Below are positions 23,296 to 33,610 of a DNA stretch of 64,000 bases, one piece after another (position 1 is the first letter of the stretch; each line of letters starts with the position of its first letter). Origin of the DNA: Tetrastigma voinierianum (lineage: Eukaryota > Streptophyta > Magnoliopsida > Vitales > Vitaceae). The notes under the pieces are model-generated. The model worked only from the letters and a program-made list of their open reading frames with translations, searched no databases and had not been told where the DNA came from. The position numbers were made by a program, and so were the translations under genes. Where the stretch lies: positions 124,001-188,000 of the forward strand of contig JAEQBH010004108.1 of NCBI GenBank assembly GCA_016808115.1. The letters run 5' to 3'.

Positions 23296-24937
23296 TTAAT
23301 GACGCCTTCAAAGAAACTCAGAGTGCAGTGACCAACCGTTAAACTCACAAAAAACTACGTGGATGCTCCGGGTGACCCGATCTTGCCTTGTTATGTCCCA
23401 TTGCTCCGGGATCAATATTTTCCGCAAAGAATTGAAGAGTTTCCATTATTCGGGGGCTACACTACAATACATAACTTTGTATAACCATATATCCATGACC
23501 CATCCAAGGTCTCAATAGAAGTAGTAATGACCACATGGGACTATCTGTCCATATCCCTAATATACAACTATATCACAATAATACATAAAGCTTGATGCAA
23601 TAGGTCAGCCCTGCTACCATTATTACATATTCTACTATATTAGAAATAATCTAAAAGAATTTAATTACAATTCTTTTTATACAAAAATACATGCTAGAAC
23701 TAGTTTGTCCTAAGCACTTTTTACAAAAAGATTTATCAAGGCCACATTTCGGCCTTCTTCGCAATCATGGCCTCGTCTGAGTGTCATTCATCGGTGTAGA
23801 CCCTACACACCGAAGGGTCATCTCACGACGGGAGTGAGCAATGCTGATGGGATAACTCCTACAAAAGGGGTTGCTCCTACTAAGTGCACACATGCAATGT
23901 TAACTCAACATTTCTCATTCACAGTCTAACAAGAACATGCCAATTCTATATGGAATCCTACATGTCATGCCATGAAATGAGATGTGACTCATCATGTACC
24001 ATGCACCCGAGTCCTCACCGACTCCCTCACAAAACGCCTAATCCCATGTGTGATGAACCGTCATTCCAGATGACATCCAATGATCATTTTCAAAACAAAT
24101 TTTATTTGTTTATAAACCAAAATCTTTTTGGATGATACATCACAATGATCATTTTATATTTAAAATCCATGCAACTTTTGTGGGTAGCGGATTTTTGGTG
24201 TCTCACCGCATGCTCTGCAACCCCAGACACTTTTACGGCCTTTCACCGCTGGGGACTATGTCTGACCATAATTTGTGGGTTTTTCACCTAAGGGAAGATC
24301 TATCCCTTCTTGCTGATACCCGGCACATATTTTCTTTACCATTTTATTCAACTGTGCGACTCTATTGGATGTTGTCCCATTTACCTAGCCCACCTAATCA
24401 AACACCAAACATAGTGTCAATTTACCAATTATGCACTCACACCCATGTAATGCGATGTCCCTGTGCATAAGCAATGCAAGATGCCATTGCATGTTATATC
24501 ATGTCACATGCATAATAAATGCTACATGGACAACACAATCCACACCACTTACCGGTGTCATGGACAATCATATCACCTGCATATGACTTCCATAAATCAT
24601 TTCATTCATGTCAACCTATCAATACGAGCATATATAACATTCACATTCAACGCTTCTCATTCTATATGATCAAACAATGACACACACAAGCAAGCCATGT
24701 AATGGCCATTACTTTATAATAATTCATCATATGTGAGAAATGTTGGAGTACACATATTAACATCAAAATAGATTTTTATTTATCAAGTAATGGCACTCCA
24801 CAATCAAGCCAAGTCATGGCCATTTGCACATAAACTCATCTCCTTATCCAGCTTGTATTTAGAGCACACACATTGACACCCAACACATCACTCTTAGTCA
24901 AGCAATGACACTTGATCCTTAAGACCAATTGTGTAGC
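23296..24937 (-). repeat. gypsy-type LTR fragment
   Basis: This stretch resembles the LTRs of gypsy C. 'gagtgagcaatgctga', 'catgaaatgagatg', 'gacatccaatgatcatttt', 'tttataaaccaaaa' and 'gatgatacatcacaatg' occur in the same order as at 6770-7070 and 13750-14060. It starts near TGACGCC (23296) just inside the presumed start of copia A's 3' LTR. It lacks the polypyrimidine tract and the terminal GGGTTTTACA before another LTR-like start (TGTAGCACCCC) at 24938. No gene is present; the open frames at 23884-24470 are LTR sequence. Orientation is inferred from the match to C. Confidence 0.65.
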
Positions 24938-24991
24938 ACCCCTTTCCCGGTCTGACCTGTTTGGTGGGTCCGAACCTAGTCCGGGTTTCTA

Positions 24992-26820
24992 TGACACCCC
25001 ATTTCCAGGGGGTCCGTTGACAACCCGTCAACCTTCGAAATACTCGTGGATGTCGAGTAACCCGACACCACTCATGAAAATCGGGTAGAGTCTCCTTTGT
25101 GCTGGGAGCTCACCCAAGGAGTAAAACCTGTCCCAACAATTAACAACGACCACACCGGGTCCATGTGCGAGTAAAAATGGCCACTTTGGACCATGCATCA
25201 ATACTCACAAAATTACATCAACTATATACCAATAGTTCAAGAGTTATTACAATACTCTTAACCAAAACTTATATCAAATTTTAAAGTTTTAATACATGTT
25301 CTTCAAAATGAATACCAAAGGCACAACCCGGCTTTCTTCTAAAACGCGGCCTCTAGTGAGCGTCGTCCTCCTGTACACTCCCTGTACTTGAAATAGTGAT
25401 CTCTCGACAGGGTGAGCAAAGCCCAATAGTGATAATTTCCTATGTGGGTTACTCCCCACCTAAGTGCACATGTCATGGAAAACAATCGCACTCAAGTAAA
25501 TACATGATCCTACTTGAATGTCTACATGCCCAATCCCATGTTTCGAGTCCTCACTGACTCCCTCACACATGTCTAAGCCAAATGCGAGTAAAAATACAGT
25601 TTTCAAAACAAAAGCTTTTTTTTTTTTAAAACTTACTACCGAGTTTCAGTAAAATTTATTAGACAACCCTCCGAGACGAATCTGTTGGATAATCCTCCGA
25701 AACAATTCATGGGCCCCTCGGCGTGGTGTTGGACAATCAAACACAATTCTCCGTAAAATCTTTCGTCGAAATTCCTTCGGAACCCTTTCGTTTTTGTTTT
25801 TTCTTTCATGTCGTAAGCTCACCTAATATTCTAGGTTTCCCAGTTTATATGGAATCACGTATACCAATTCCAAAATTATTCATGCTAATATATTTTTCAT
25901 GTATATATTAACATAATTAAATTCACACAATTCATGTCATTCAAATTACAACAATAACTTTGAGGTAAGCTTCGTATGAAATTTAATTAACCAATCAAGC
26001 AATTCACTTTGAATCACCCAAACCACACAAAATCACACAAAAAAATCACGTGAATAGTGAAACCCTTGAGTCGGCACTGTTCACGACCACACAATAGGAA
26101 TTTTCTCCACTCAGTTCAAATGTTTTAAAATCGAAATCACAGCTAAGTCAAGCCTCAGAATTTTCCTAACCATTCACATGGCTCTTAGCCAAAGAATAAC
26201 AAAAGTAGGAGAAGACCCCTACCTTTTGGAGTTGTCGGAACTCCACAAAATCAGTGCTCACGCGTAGCCCTCGCCGCGTAGATCAACTTTGCTTCTTTCT
26301 TCGTCGAGAATCAATCGACGGTCCGAATGGCGGGAAATCTAAAGAGAAGGCACTCTTTCTCTCTCTAGAATCTCAAAACCCAACTCACTGTCAATTTCTT
26401 GCCCTCTACTGCACGTTTTCTTCTTCAAATTGAAGAAGAAAACTATTCATCTTTGTCTTATTCTCATTTAACTTTCCAATAATTCCATCCATGTCCTTAA
26501 GTCTTTGATTTTTGACACATGGCTTAATCTAAGCCATTCATCTCATCCTCTCACTAATCATGCAACATGTGTCACATGGGTACATGAAGTAGGTGACCTT
26601 TTTCACATCACATGTCTCTCACAAGTCGTTTCTATTTTAGACACCCAAGTGCCTCGAAAAGCGTGGAATTCTTGTATTAGATTGACGAAATCAAGCGTAG
26701 TAGCTAGATTTTGCAAGGCGATTCAGCGGTATCCGTTTTATCATAGAGATCTAGAGAATTTTGGATTTGACCGAAAATTACCATTTACCTTTTTCAAAAA
26801 TTAGAATTTTCGAGTTTTGT
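24992..26820 (-). repeat. 3' LTR of gypsy F
   Basis: Starts TGACACCCC with GTTGACAACCCGTCAACC nearby and ends near TTTTCGAGTTTTGT, where the family ends GGGTTTTACA. Landmarks include 'gagtcctcactgactccctcacacatg', repeated 'acaaccctccgagac'-like segments (25660-25700) and the 'gatctagagaatttt' end block. It is followed on the right by a minus-strand polypurine run (plus 'tctccctcgctaaaaa'). It belongs to a different LTR subfamily from C and is closest to the solo LTR at 29854-31828. Confidence 0.75.
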
Positions 26821-27193
26821 TCTCCCTCGCTAAAAATTTCGTCCGAAGTGCAATACCATCTCTAAATCCATGCATATGCAACGTGCACTATACCATGCAA
26901 GTAAATTAGTCATTTAAGTATTAAACGACTAAACCATGCACCTTCATCCCTAAACAAGAAGGGATAGGTGGCCCACATCGTGTCCTCTCGCTCCCACATT
27001 GACTCCTCCACTCCACGGTGCCGCCATAGCACCCTCACTAGCCTCACGGTTTTGCGTCGCAAAATCTGATCCCGGCTATCCATAATGCACATTGGTCCCT
27101 CCTCAAAGTTCCCATCCGTGTCAACCTCAATCTATCCCCAATCCACTACATGAGCTGAATCTGGAGTGTACCTTCGGAGCATGGAGACGTGAA
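26821..27193 (-). pseudogene. gypsy F integrase C-terminus, truncated
   Basis: The minus strand reads 'FHVSMLRRYTPDSAHVVDWG' near 27135-27193, then 'NFEEGP' and 'IMDSRDQILRRKTVRLVRVLW', 'GVEESMWEREDTMW' and 'YPFLFRDEG' down to 26915. This is the integrase C-terminal and chromodomain-like tail of a Tekay/Del-like gypsy element. It is cut off at 27193, where a plus-strand element begins, so only the last 90 or so codons remain. Without integrase core or RT it is a remnant. It could be the far end of the minus-strand element whose protease resumes at 35135; this is an inference. Confidence 0.8.
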
Positions 27194-27319
27194 ATAGACG
27201 AGCGTGGTGGCTGCTACCATTGCATAGACGAGCGTGGTGGCTGCTACCATTGCAAAAACGAGCGTGGTGACTGCTACCATTGCACAGACGAGCGTGGGGG
27301 CTGCTACCATTGCACAGAC
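27194..27319 (+). repeat. 30-bp tandem repeat, four copies
   Basis: Four units of 30 bp (27194-27223, 27224-27253, 27254-27283, 27284-27313) plus a 6-bp partial unit share the core 'acgagcgtggtg' and 'ctgctaccattgca'. The units differ at only a few positions. In the gag frame the unit encodes about ten residues (TSVVAATIAQ-like), matching the gag stretch 'ATIAQASAVGG' of gypsy C, so the array is an amplified piece of gag. The first unit ends in a TAG in that frame and the third starts with Lys instead of Gln. There are no spacers, so this is not a CRISPR. Confidence 0.9.
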
Positions 27320-27900
27320 TAGTGCAATGGTGGGCTAGAGGGGACGAGTAACCTCTAGGGGTTTTAGGCACATCATCCTCTGACATACATAGGAGGAGGG
27401 GACTCAATGGTCAGGACATCCTTGGCGTGGAAGGAGTAAAGACACGCGAGCATCGGGATATGGTGCTAGTACTAAGGAAGGAGAATCAATCTTCTTCTAA
27501 TTCGGGAGTAGAGCGAAAGACTTCTATTCCGCGGGGATTTAAGGATGGGGCGGTGGCTGCTCGGGGCGAGTGGTCGGGCTTCCTAGCTAGGCAGGCGTAT
27601 GACATGCTATCATTTCCATCAGCCTGAGCACATGAGACGGGATTATCCACAGAGGCTAGGATCCCGGAATTATAGGATGGCGCATTCCCAGTCATCAATT
27701 GGACAGCGGGGCCTTGAGTTTGTTCCTTTTCACCCGGTGTAGGCGGAGGACCGATGCTCGGTCTCGGTCTTTGCGGTGCCTTACGCTATAAGATAAGCCC
27801 CGAGGAGAGACCAGGGTATGGGTCGAGGTCAAGGAGAGGGTTCACGGGCCGAGACATCAGGGACCTAGGGGTGTGTCTACGCCATCACACCACAGACTGA
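27314..27900 (+). pseudogene. gypsy D gag, truncated and broken
   Basis: Plus-strand gag remains start in the repeat array and run through 'ggacgagtaacctctagggg' and 'cacatcatcctc' (the 'RFKAHHPP' region, 27335-27380). The tail then reads 'RKENQSSSNSGVERKTSIPRGFKDG' at about 27475-27550, matching the basic tail of the C and E gags. The central retrotransposon-gag domain ('EFLELRQG' to 'GLKLSIRGKI') is missing, an internal deletion of several hundred bases. No zinc knuckle is recognised with confidence. Stops are frequent from 27628 on. Confidence 0.75.
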
Positions 27901-27924
27901 GCCAGTTGATCAGTCAGTGATATA

Positions 27925-28300
27925 GGGTATGTTTCTGCTATCTCGCTTATGGGCTAAGATATTGTTTGATTCTGGTGCATCGCATTCTTTTGTGGTTGCA
28001 TCTAGTGTGGATGTTTTGGGTTTAGAGGTAGAGACCTTGGATGAGCCGTTATACGTGAGTTCTCCCCTAGGGACTAGGTTCAGGATTGATCGGATATGTC
28101 GAGATTGTGAGTTAGAGATCTCAGAGATTCTGCTCACAGTGGACCTTCGAGTGATGGACATATCGGATTTTGATGTCATTCTTGGCATGGATTGGTTGAC
28201 ACACCCGAGTTGTCATTGGCGTGATGGCCGGGAGGGGATTTCCTACCTACATCGGATGGTATCCATGTGACTTTTCATTGGGGGAAGCATGATGCTTTAC
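27925..28300 (+). pseudogene. gypsy D protease, nearly open
   Basis: The plus-strand frame 27929-28270 is the clearest aspartic protease in the window. It shows 'ILFDSGASHSFV' with the catalytic DSGA codons at 27968-27979, 'LDEPLYVSSPLG' near 28040, 'DLRVMDISDFDVILGMDWLT' near 28145-28200, and the following 'H' segment. About 113 residues are open. It would cut the polyprotein. It lies between a broken gag and a truncated RT and cannot act as part of an element. The same domain is decayed in C (11560-11900) and partly kept in E (35153-35530). Confidence 0.85.
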
Positions 28301-28399
28301 CCTAGACAGTGCATGACTCCAGATAGAGTGGACAGTTGATGGGTGGGCTAGCAAGCCTTACCCTAGAGGACGAGGTGAGACAGGAATTGGATCTACCTC

Positions 28400-28664
28400 A
28401 GGTAGTTTGCGAGTATGAGAATGTTTTCTGGATGAGCTACCGAGATTACCTTCGCACAGGGATGTGGATTTTATCATTGAGTTACACCTTGGTACGTCGC
28501 CCATTTCTATGACTCCTTATAGGATGGCACCAATTGAGTTGCAGGAACTCAAGGTCCAACTCCAAGAATTATTGGACAAGGGTTTTATTAAACCGAGCAC
28601 TTCACCTTGGAGTGCTCCGGTTCTGTTTACTAGGAAAGAGGTCAAAATTCGAGTGGAATGACCT
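28400..28664 (+). pseudogene. gypsy D RT, N-terminal part only
   Basis: 'PSHRDVDFIIELHLGTSPIS' and 'PYRMAPIELQELKVQLQELLDKGFIKPSTSPW' at about 28450-28610 are the connection region and first RT block of gypsy elements. The homology stops near 28635, just after 'SAPVLF'. The palm with the YVDD/FVDD motif is absent. From 28665 to about 28890 I see no RT homology. This is a deletion of roughly 700-800 bp relative to C, estimated from the family order. Confidence 0.83.
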
Positions 28665-28889
28665 GAGTGAGAAGGCGACCAGGCGAAATGGGGCTTACCT
28701 GCGGCTCTGTATGATAGTCCCGCAACGGGGACGAGGAGGTACCGCAGTATGCGCCCAGTGCCTCTAGGGACGGACAGGATGTGTCTTGGCGTGGTCGGGT
28801 GAGGGTTGTAGCTTATGATTCGGGCGACTAAAGAATCATGGCGAATTACACTATACATGATCACGGGTTGGTGTATTGTCGCATAAAAG

Positions 28890-29150
28890 ATTTGGTGCCA
28901 CTACTTGTATGGTGAGCAGTTTGAGGTAGTTTTAGACCATAAGAGTCTGGAGTATATTTTCACACAACGGAACCTTAACATGTGGCAATGCAAATGGATA
29001 GAGTATCTAGAGGACTATGACTTCACTTTGCATTACCATCCTGGTAAGGCAAATGTAGTGGCTAATGCACTTTCGATCCGGAGTCTGGGGGTGCGGCTGG
29101 TGTAGTTTCACGAGTGGCGGATGCTGGGGCTACGTGAGACAGTTTACCTT
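28890..29150 (+). pseudogene. gypsy D RNase H, partial
   Basis: The plus strand reads 'LYGEQFEVVLDHKSLEYIFTQRNLNMWQCKWIEYLEDYDFTL' in the region 28900-29025, then 'YHPGKANVVANALSIRSLG' to 29090. It keeps the 'DHKSL' block better than gypsy C, but the final catalytic region has 'VANALS' where the family has 'VADALS', losing an Asp. The N-terminal half of RNase H is missing. A stop follows near 29103-29105. Confidence 0.85.
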
Positions 29151-29853
29151 GCTGGTGCATTGATCGAGCTCAAGGAGCACTAGGGAGTTTGGTAGTTATG
29201 CCATCCATACTGAGTAGGGTGATCAAGTCGAGGGGCGGGGACACGGAATATTGTCCATTAGGGCAGATACGGTCAGTGCGGGTGATGAAGAATTTGGGCC
29301 GTCCACACGGATGGTAGTCTTGATTATAGAGACGAGTTGTGGTTCCCATCTTGACCGATCTGAAGAGATCCTTGGGAGTTCCGCGCTCGATTAGTTGTGC
29401 ATCCAGGTGTACGAAGAATGCAAGTGATCTTCGTTGCGATGCGGGCTGAAAATCGACGACCGCCCAGAGGGATTTTAATTGATGGTGTGTCCTCTTTGAT
29501 GTCGACAAGTAAAAGCTAAGCACCATAAGCCGGAGTGGGAATCTCTAGCCTTGGAGGTGGCAGGCACCACGAGACATAGCGGAGGGCATGATGTATGGGT
29601 TATAATGGGCCAAATCACTAAGTCGGCACACTGTCTAGTGGTGCAGATGACCTTCACATTGGAGGAATTCTGTGCGTTATATATTTGTGAGATTGTCCGG
29701 TTACATGGAGTGCCGGTCTCTATCGTATCGAACGGGGATCCCATATTACGACACACTTTTGGAAGAGTTTCTAGAAGGCCATGGGGATGCAGTGGATGAT
29801 GAGCACTGTTTGTTTTATCCACAAACTGATGGTCAATCAGAGATAACCATACA
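29151..29853 (+). pseudogene. gypsy D integrase, first part
   Basis: 'PEWESLALEVA' lies near 29530-29560. The core follows, with 'GGHDVWVIMGQITKSAHC' (29575-29635; the expected first Asp of 'VIVDRL' is replaced by Gly) and 'MTFTLEEFCALYICEIVRLHGVPVSIVSNGDP' (29648-29745; second Asp position reads Asn before 'GDP'). 'FYPQTDGQSE' is at 29810-29842. Both catalytic acidic positions that can be checked appear changed. The zinc-binding part upstream is badly decayed. The reading is interrupted at 29853 by a solo LTR and resumes at 31829. Confidence 0.85.
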
Positions 29854-31828
29854 TGTGACACCCCGATCCCGGGGGTCCATTTACTACCCGTCAACCCGCG
29901 GAAACACTTTCGTGAGTGTCGAGTGACCCGACATTTCTCACGAAAATCGGGCGGAGTCTCCTTTGTACGGGGCTCTACCAGGATACATAACTGTACATAA
30001 CTGTCCCGACAATCCAATATAACAATCAACAGAGTAAAAAGAAACGGCCACTTAGGCCCTGAGCCAATACTCATCCTAATAATTCCCAACTATATACAAT
30101 AGTTTCAAGAGTTAAGAAATTACTATTATACCAACAAATATTAAAATGAAAAACATTCTAATACATGTATACATAATAAAACCAAAGCCACAACCCGAAT
30201 TTCTTCTCAAACTCAGCCTCTAGGACGAGCCGTCTCCTCGTACGCTCCCTGCACCTGAAAATTATGTTCCCTCGACAGAGTGAGCTAATGCTCAGTAGTG
30301 GAATCACCCTAAATGGGCTACTCTCCACCTAAGTGTATATGCAATGCTCCAAAGTAAACACACATCCAAGCAAATGCATGATCCTACTTGAATGTCTAAT
30401 TGATCAACTCATACCACAGGAGTCTCAGGCTCCCTCACACTTGCCTAAGTCACGTATGAGAAAACTTGTTTCCAACAAAGATATTGTTTTTATTTGTGGA
30501 CAACCCTCCGAAATAAATATTGGACCGACTCCGATGATTATATTTAGTGGACTACCCTCCGAGATATATCAATTGGGCCAACTCCAACGATTGATATTTT
30601 ATATATGGACTACCCTCCGATATTTATTATTTTTAGTCAACCCTCTGAAACCATTCTCTCAAGAATCACCTCATGCACTCACTTCTATTGTTCTAGGGTG
30701 CCCAGTGCATATGGAATGTATGATGCCAATTCCAATACAATTCAATAACACATGTAAATATATAATCATGCATATATTCACATAATTAAATTACACAAAC
30801 ATGTCATGTAATTTCACAATCCATCGCATCAAAATTAGCTCACGTGGGCTAGGTATTAAACCACGAAGCAATTCAGCGAATTACTAAGTAAACCACCAGT
30901 TTACCACAAAAGTTTATTATCGTGTCACTATTCATATGAACAGTAAAACCCTCGGGTTTACTATTCTCATCCACTCATCAATTCATCGGTTCACTTTGGG
31001 AACTCGAATTTCATGGCCATTTTCGGCCTCACACATCACAATACAATTTAAAGCACACATATCACCATGACCCGGCCCAGGCAGCCCGTGGGCTGATCAC
31101 GGGCTGTCGCTGGGTTTCTAAAATTTCAATAATTCGATTTGAGATTTTGGGACCGATCAAATGATAGTTCAGGCCTCGAGCAACTCAAGCATCATAAATA
31201 CACTTAAACAAAGTATAAAACTCAAGTGGGAGAAGCCCTACCTCGTAGGTTGTCGAAACTCCCGAACCCGGTGCCCGGTATGTGGAGTGCAGATGCGTGG
31301 GCGACTTTGCTTCTTGTCGGAGTGATTAAGGCGATCGGATTTGTCGAATTTAGAAAGTCGACCTTCTCACTCCTAAAGCGTCAAGTGCTCCTCTTTACCA
31401 ACTCCCTCTCACCCCACGTTTTGGTCTCCTAATGTAAGGAGGAAGATGTGTACTTTTGGGGTTTTTGTCCTTTCACTCGTTCGCTATTCCAAAAATGACC
31501 ATTTTGTCCCTTAGTGATTTTGATATTTTGCATTATCTCGGCCTTCCATTTTCATCATTTCATCTACTCATACAACATGTGTAACATGAATTTTATGTTA
31601 TGTGACTTTTTTCACATCTCGAGTTATTTTCGGCACACAGGCTGATGCCTCGAAGAGCGTGTAAACTCAGGCGTCTAGTTCAAACGAGAGATTTGACGTG
31701 CTAGCTAGATTTCGCGAGATAATTCCAACGGTGAAATCCGGTTTAAATCGTCAGATCAGAATCATTGGGATTGCAGTGAAGTACTATTTTACCCTTTTTG
31801 AGAAAATTTGATTTTCTCGGGTCTTACA
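29854..31828 (-). mobile_element. solo LTR inside gypsy D integrase
   Basis: A 1975-bp LTR starts TGTGACACCCC and ends GGTCTTACA, flanked by the perfect 5-bp target duplication ATACA (29849-29853 and 31829-31833). Integrase homology continues across it, ending with 'TDGQSE' on the left and resuming 'VLEDMLRACVLNLKG' on the right. No internal element sequence is present, so the element was lost by LTR-LTR recombination. It shares 'gacaaccctccgaaat'-like repeats (30500-30620) with the LTR of element F. Minus orientation is inferred from the C and F LTRs, whose elements are minus-strand. Open frames inside (30333-30785, 31226-31432) are not genes. Confidence 0.9.
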
Positions 31829-32560
31829 ATACAAGTTTTAGAGGATATGCTGCGAGCATGCGTCTTGAATCTTAAGGGTAGCTGAGAGGAGCACTTACCC
31901 TTAGTGGAATTCGCCTACAACAACAGTTATCGGTAGTATACGGATGGCACCACATGAGGGCTTTGCTGTAGAATATATCAATCCCATTGTTGGATAGAGG
32001 TGGGAGAGAGTTCCATCACTAGTCCGAATCTGATTAGATACACCTAAGAGAAGGTGGGTTTGATACAGAAGCGTCTTCTTATGGCTCAAAGTTGGTAGAA
32101 TAGCTACGCTAACAGACGACATATACCTCTAGAGTTTGAGATGGGTGATCACGTCTTCTACCGGTGATGCCTCAAAGATGATGATCGTTGGGTGGCTGGG
32201 GACTGGCGCGGGGATCATGGTTACTTCAAAGATTTTCAGAAGGTGGGCTGGATGCCTGGTTGCCATATGCGGGTTTGTCGAGGTGTCCGTGAGGTGTTCC
32301 ACGTCTCTATGCTCCAGAAGTATACTCCAAATCCAACTCATGTAGTGGATTGGGGAGGGATTATTGTTGATACAAATGGGACCTTCGAGGAGGGACCAGC
32401 GCATATCTTGGATAGTCGGGATCAGGTTTTGCAACGCAAGACCGTGAGGCTATTGAAAGTGTCGTGGCAACACTGAGGAGTATAGGAGGTAATTTGGGAA
32501 TACGAGGACATGATACGAGTCACCTATCTTTTCCTATTTGAGGATGAAGGTGCGTTGTCT
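31829..32560 (+). pseudogene. gypsy D integrase, second part
   Basis: Continues the integrase after the solo LTR. 'VLEDMLRACVLNLKG' and 'HLPLVEFAYNNSY' (catalytic Glu kept) are at 31833-31930. After frameshifts come 'FHVSMLQKYTPNPTHVVDWGG' near 32298-32357 and 'ILDSRDQVLQRKTVRLLKVSWQH' to 32475, and the chromodomain-like tail to about 32560. Several stops occur near 31890, 31945 and 32476. This tail is the plus-strand twin of the minus-strand tail at 26821-27193. Confidence 0.85.
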
Positions 32561-32652
32561 AATATTAGAAGTCTAATATTGGAACTAGAATGACTATTGC
32601 ATATGCATGTGCTTTGTGTGTGCTAGTATGTATGAATTTCAGGAAATTCTAT

Positions 32653-32666
32653 TAAGGGGGGAAGAA
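32653..32666 (+). other. polypurine tract of gypsy D
   Basis: A purine-rich run (TAAGGGGGGAAGAA) lies immediately before the TGTAAAAC start of the 3' LTR, as expected for plus-strand DNA priming. Confidence 0.85.
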
Positions 32667-32714
32667 TGTAAAACTTGGGAAAATTAGAAATTTTCAAAAA
32701 AAAAATGACAAATG

Positions 32715-32773
<59 letters not shown>
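32715..32773. repeat. AAT microsatellite
   Basis: About 19-20 uninterrupted copies of a 3-bp AAT/ATA unit sit near the start of the gypsy D 3' LTR. It is not present in the matching place of the other LTRs of this group in the window. Confidence 0.95.
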
Positions 32774-32774
<1 letters not shown>

Positions 32775-33469
32775 TGACATAATGGTTCAGGGAAGCCAAG
32801 AAAATTCTCTAAATCTCAGATGACGAAACGGATTACGCCGTTAAATTCTTCTCGCAAAATCTAGTAACCTAGAAAAATTTCGTCGAATTATGAGATAATC
32901 GAAATGTTTTACGATTTTCTAGGTGATAAGTTGCCAGTGACTCCATGGATGAGATTTTTTACGAAAATCTCAGAAATCAGTAAATGTCTTGAGAGAAGTT
33001 CATTTAAACAAAATTGAACTGAAAATAAATAAGTTGTTTTAGGGCAGAAATGGACCCGCATGAGATATGAACATTGCACCATGTATCAAAAATTAAAAAA
33101 ATAATAAAAAATAAGGGTAAAAGGAAAAAAAGCAAAGTCAAAAAGAAAAAGAAGGAGACGGGAGGGAGAGAAAAGTGAGCAAGAAAGAGAGAGAGAGAGA
33201 AGAGAGGGGTAGAGAGAGAAAAACTTCTCTCTAAGATCTATGGAAATCAGATAGTAGGTTTTCGTTGGAGCAAAAGGCAAAGTCATTCCACGCATCGAGA
33301 GCTACGCGTGGGTACCAAAATATTGGAGTTTCCTCAAACTCCGCGAGGTAGGGAATTTTCCTACTTGGGTTATTTCTAGCCTAAAGGTCATTTAATGACT
33401 TAAGGTTTTCTTAGAGGCTGTGAGAGACCGTAAATTTAAGTCCCAAATTTTTTGGACTGAGTGTAGGAA

Positions 33470-33610
33470 TTTTTAGGAATTTTTGGGACTGTTTTAGAAC
33501 AGTCCGGGCTAAATTTTCAAAACTGTTTTCGTACAATCTTGGCTGAATTTTCGGGACTGTTTTCATACAGTCTAGGCTGAATTTTTAGGACTGTTTTCGA
33601 GCAGTCTTGG
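33470..33610 (+). repeat. short tandem repeat in the D LTR
   Basis: A unit of about 44-48 bp recurs three to four times with the core 'gggactgtttt' and 'cagtct(t)ggctgaattt'. It has diverged by point changes and has no coding value. Confidence 0.7.

Noticed and set aside
24930..24991. Possible separate LTR start (TGTAGCACCCC at 24938) with CAATT flanks resembling the bases after 52372
   Set aside because: The phase is off by one base, and the left flank does not resemble the ECA1 unit found on the right, so it is not accepted as a target duplication.
27194..27319. Regular direct repeats considered as a CRISPR array
   Set aside because: The 30-bp units are adjacent with no unique spacers, and the setting is a plant retroelement.
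27092..27322. Plus-strand frame with a repeated 'ERGGCYHC' block, resembling a Cys-rich repeat protein
   Set aside because: The frame runs antisense through an integrase tail and then through the 30-bp repeats out of the gag frame. The repeats are explained by gag amplification.
29475..30089. 204-residue minus-strand frame
   Set aside because: It spans antisense integrase of gypsy D and the first part of the solo LTR, crossing the ATACA junction, so it is a chance frame.
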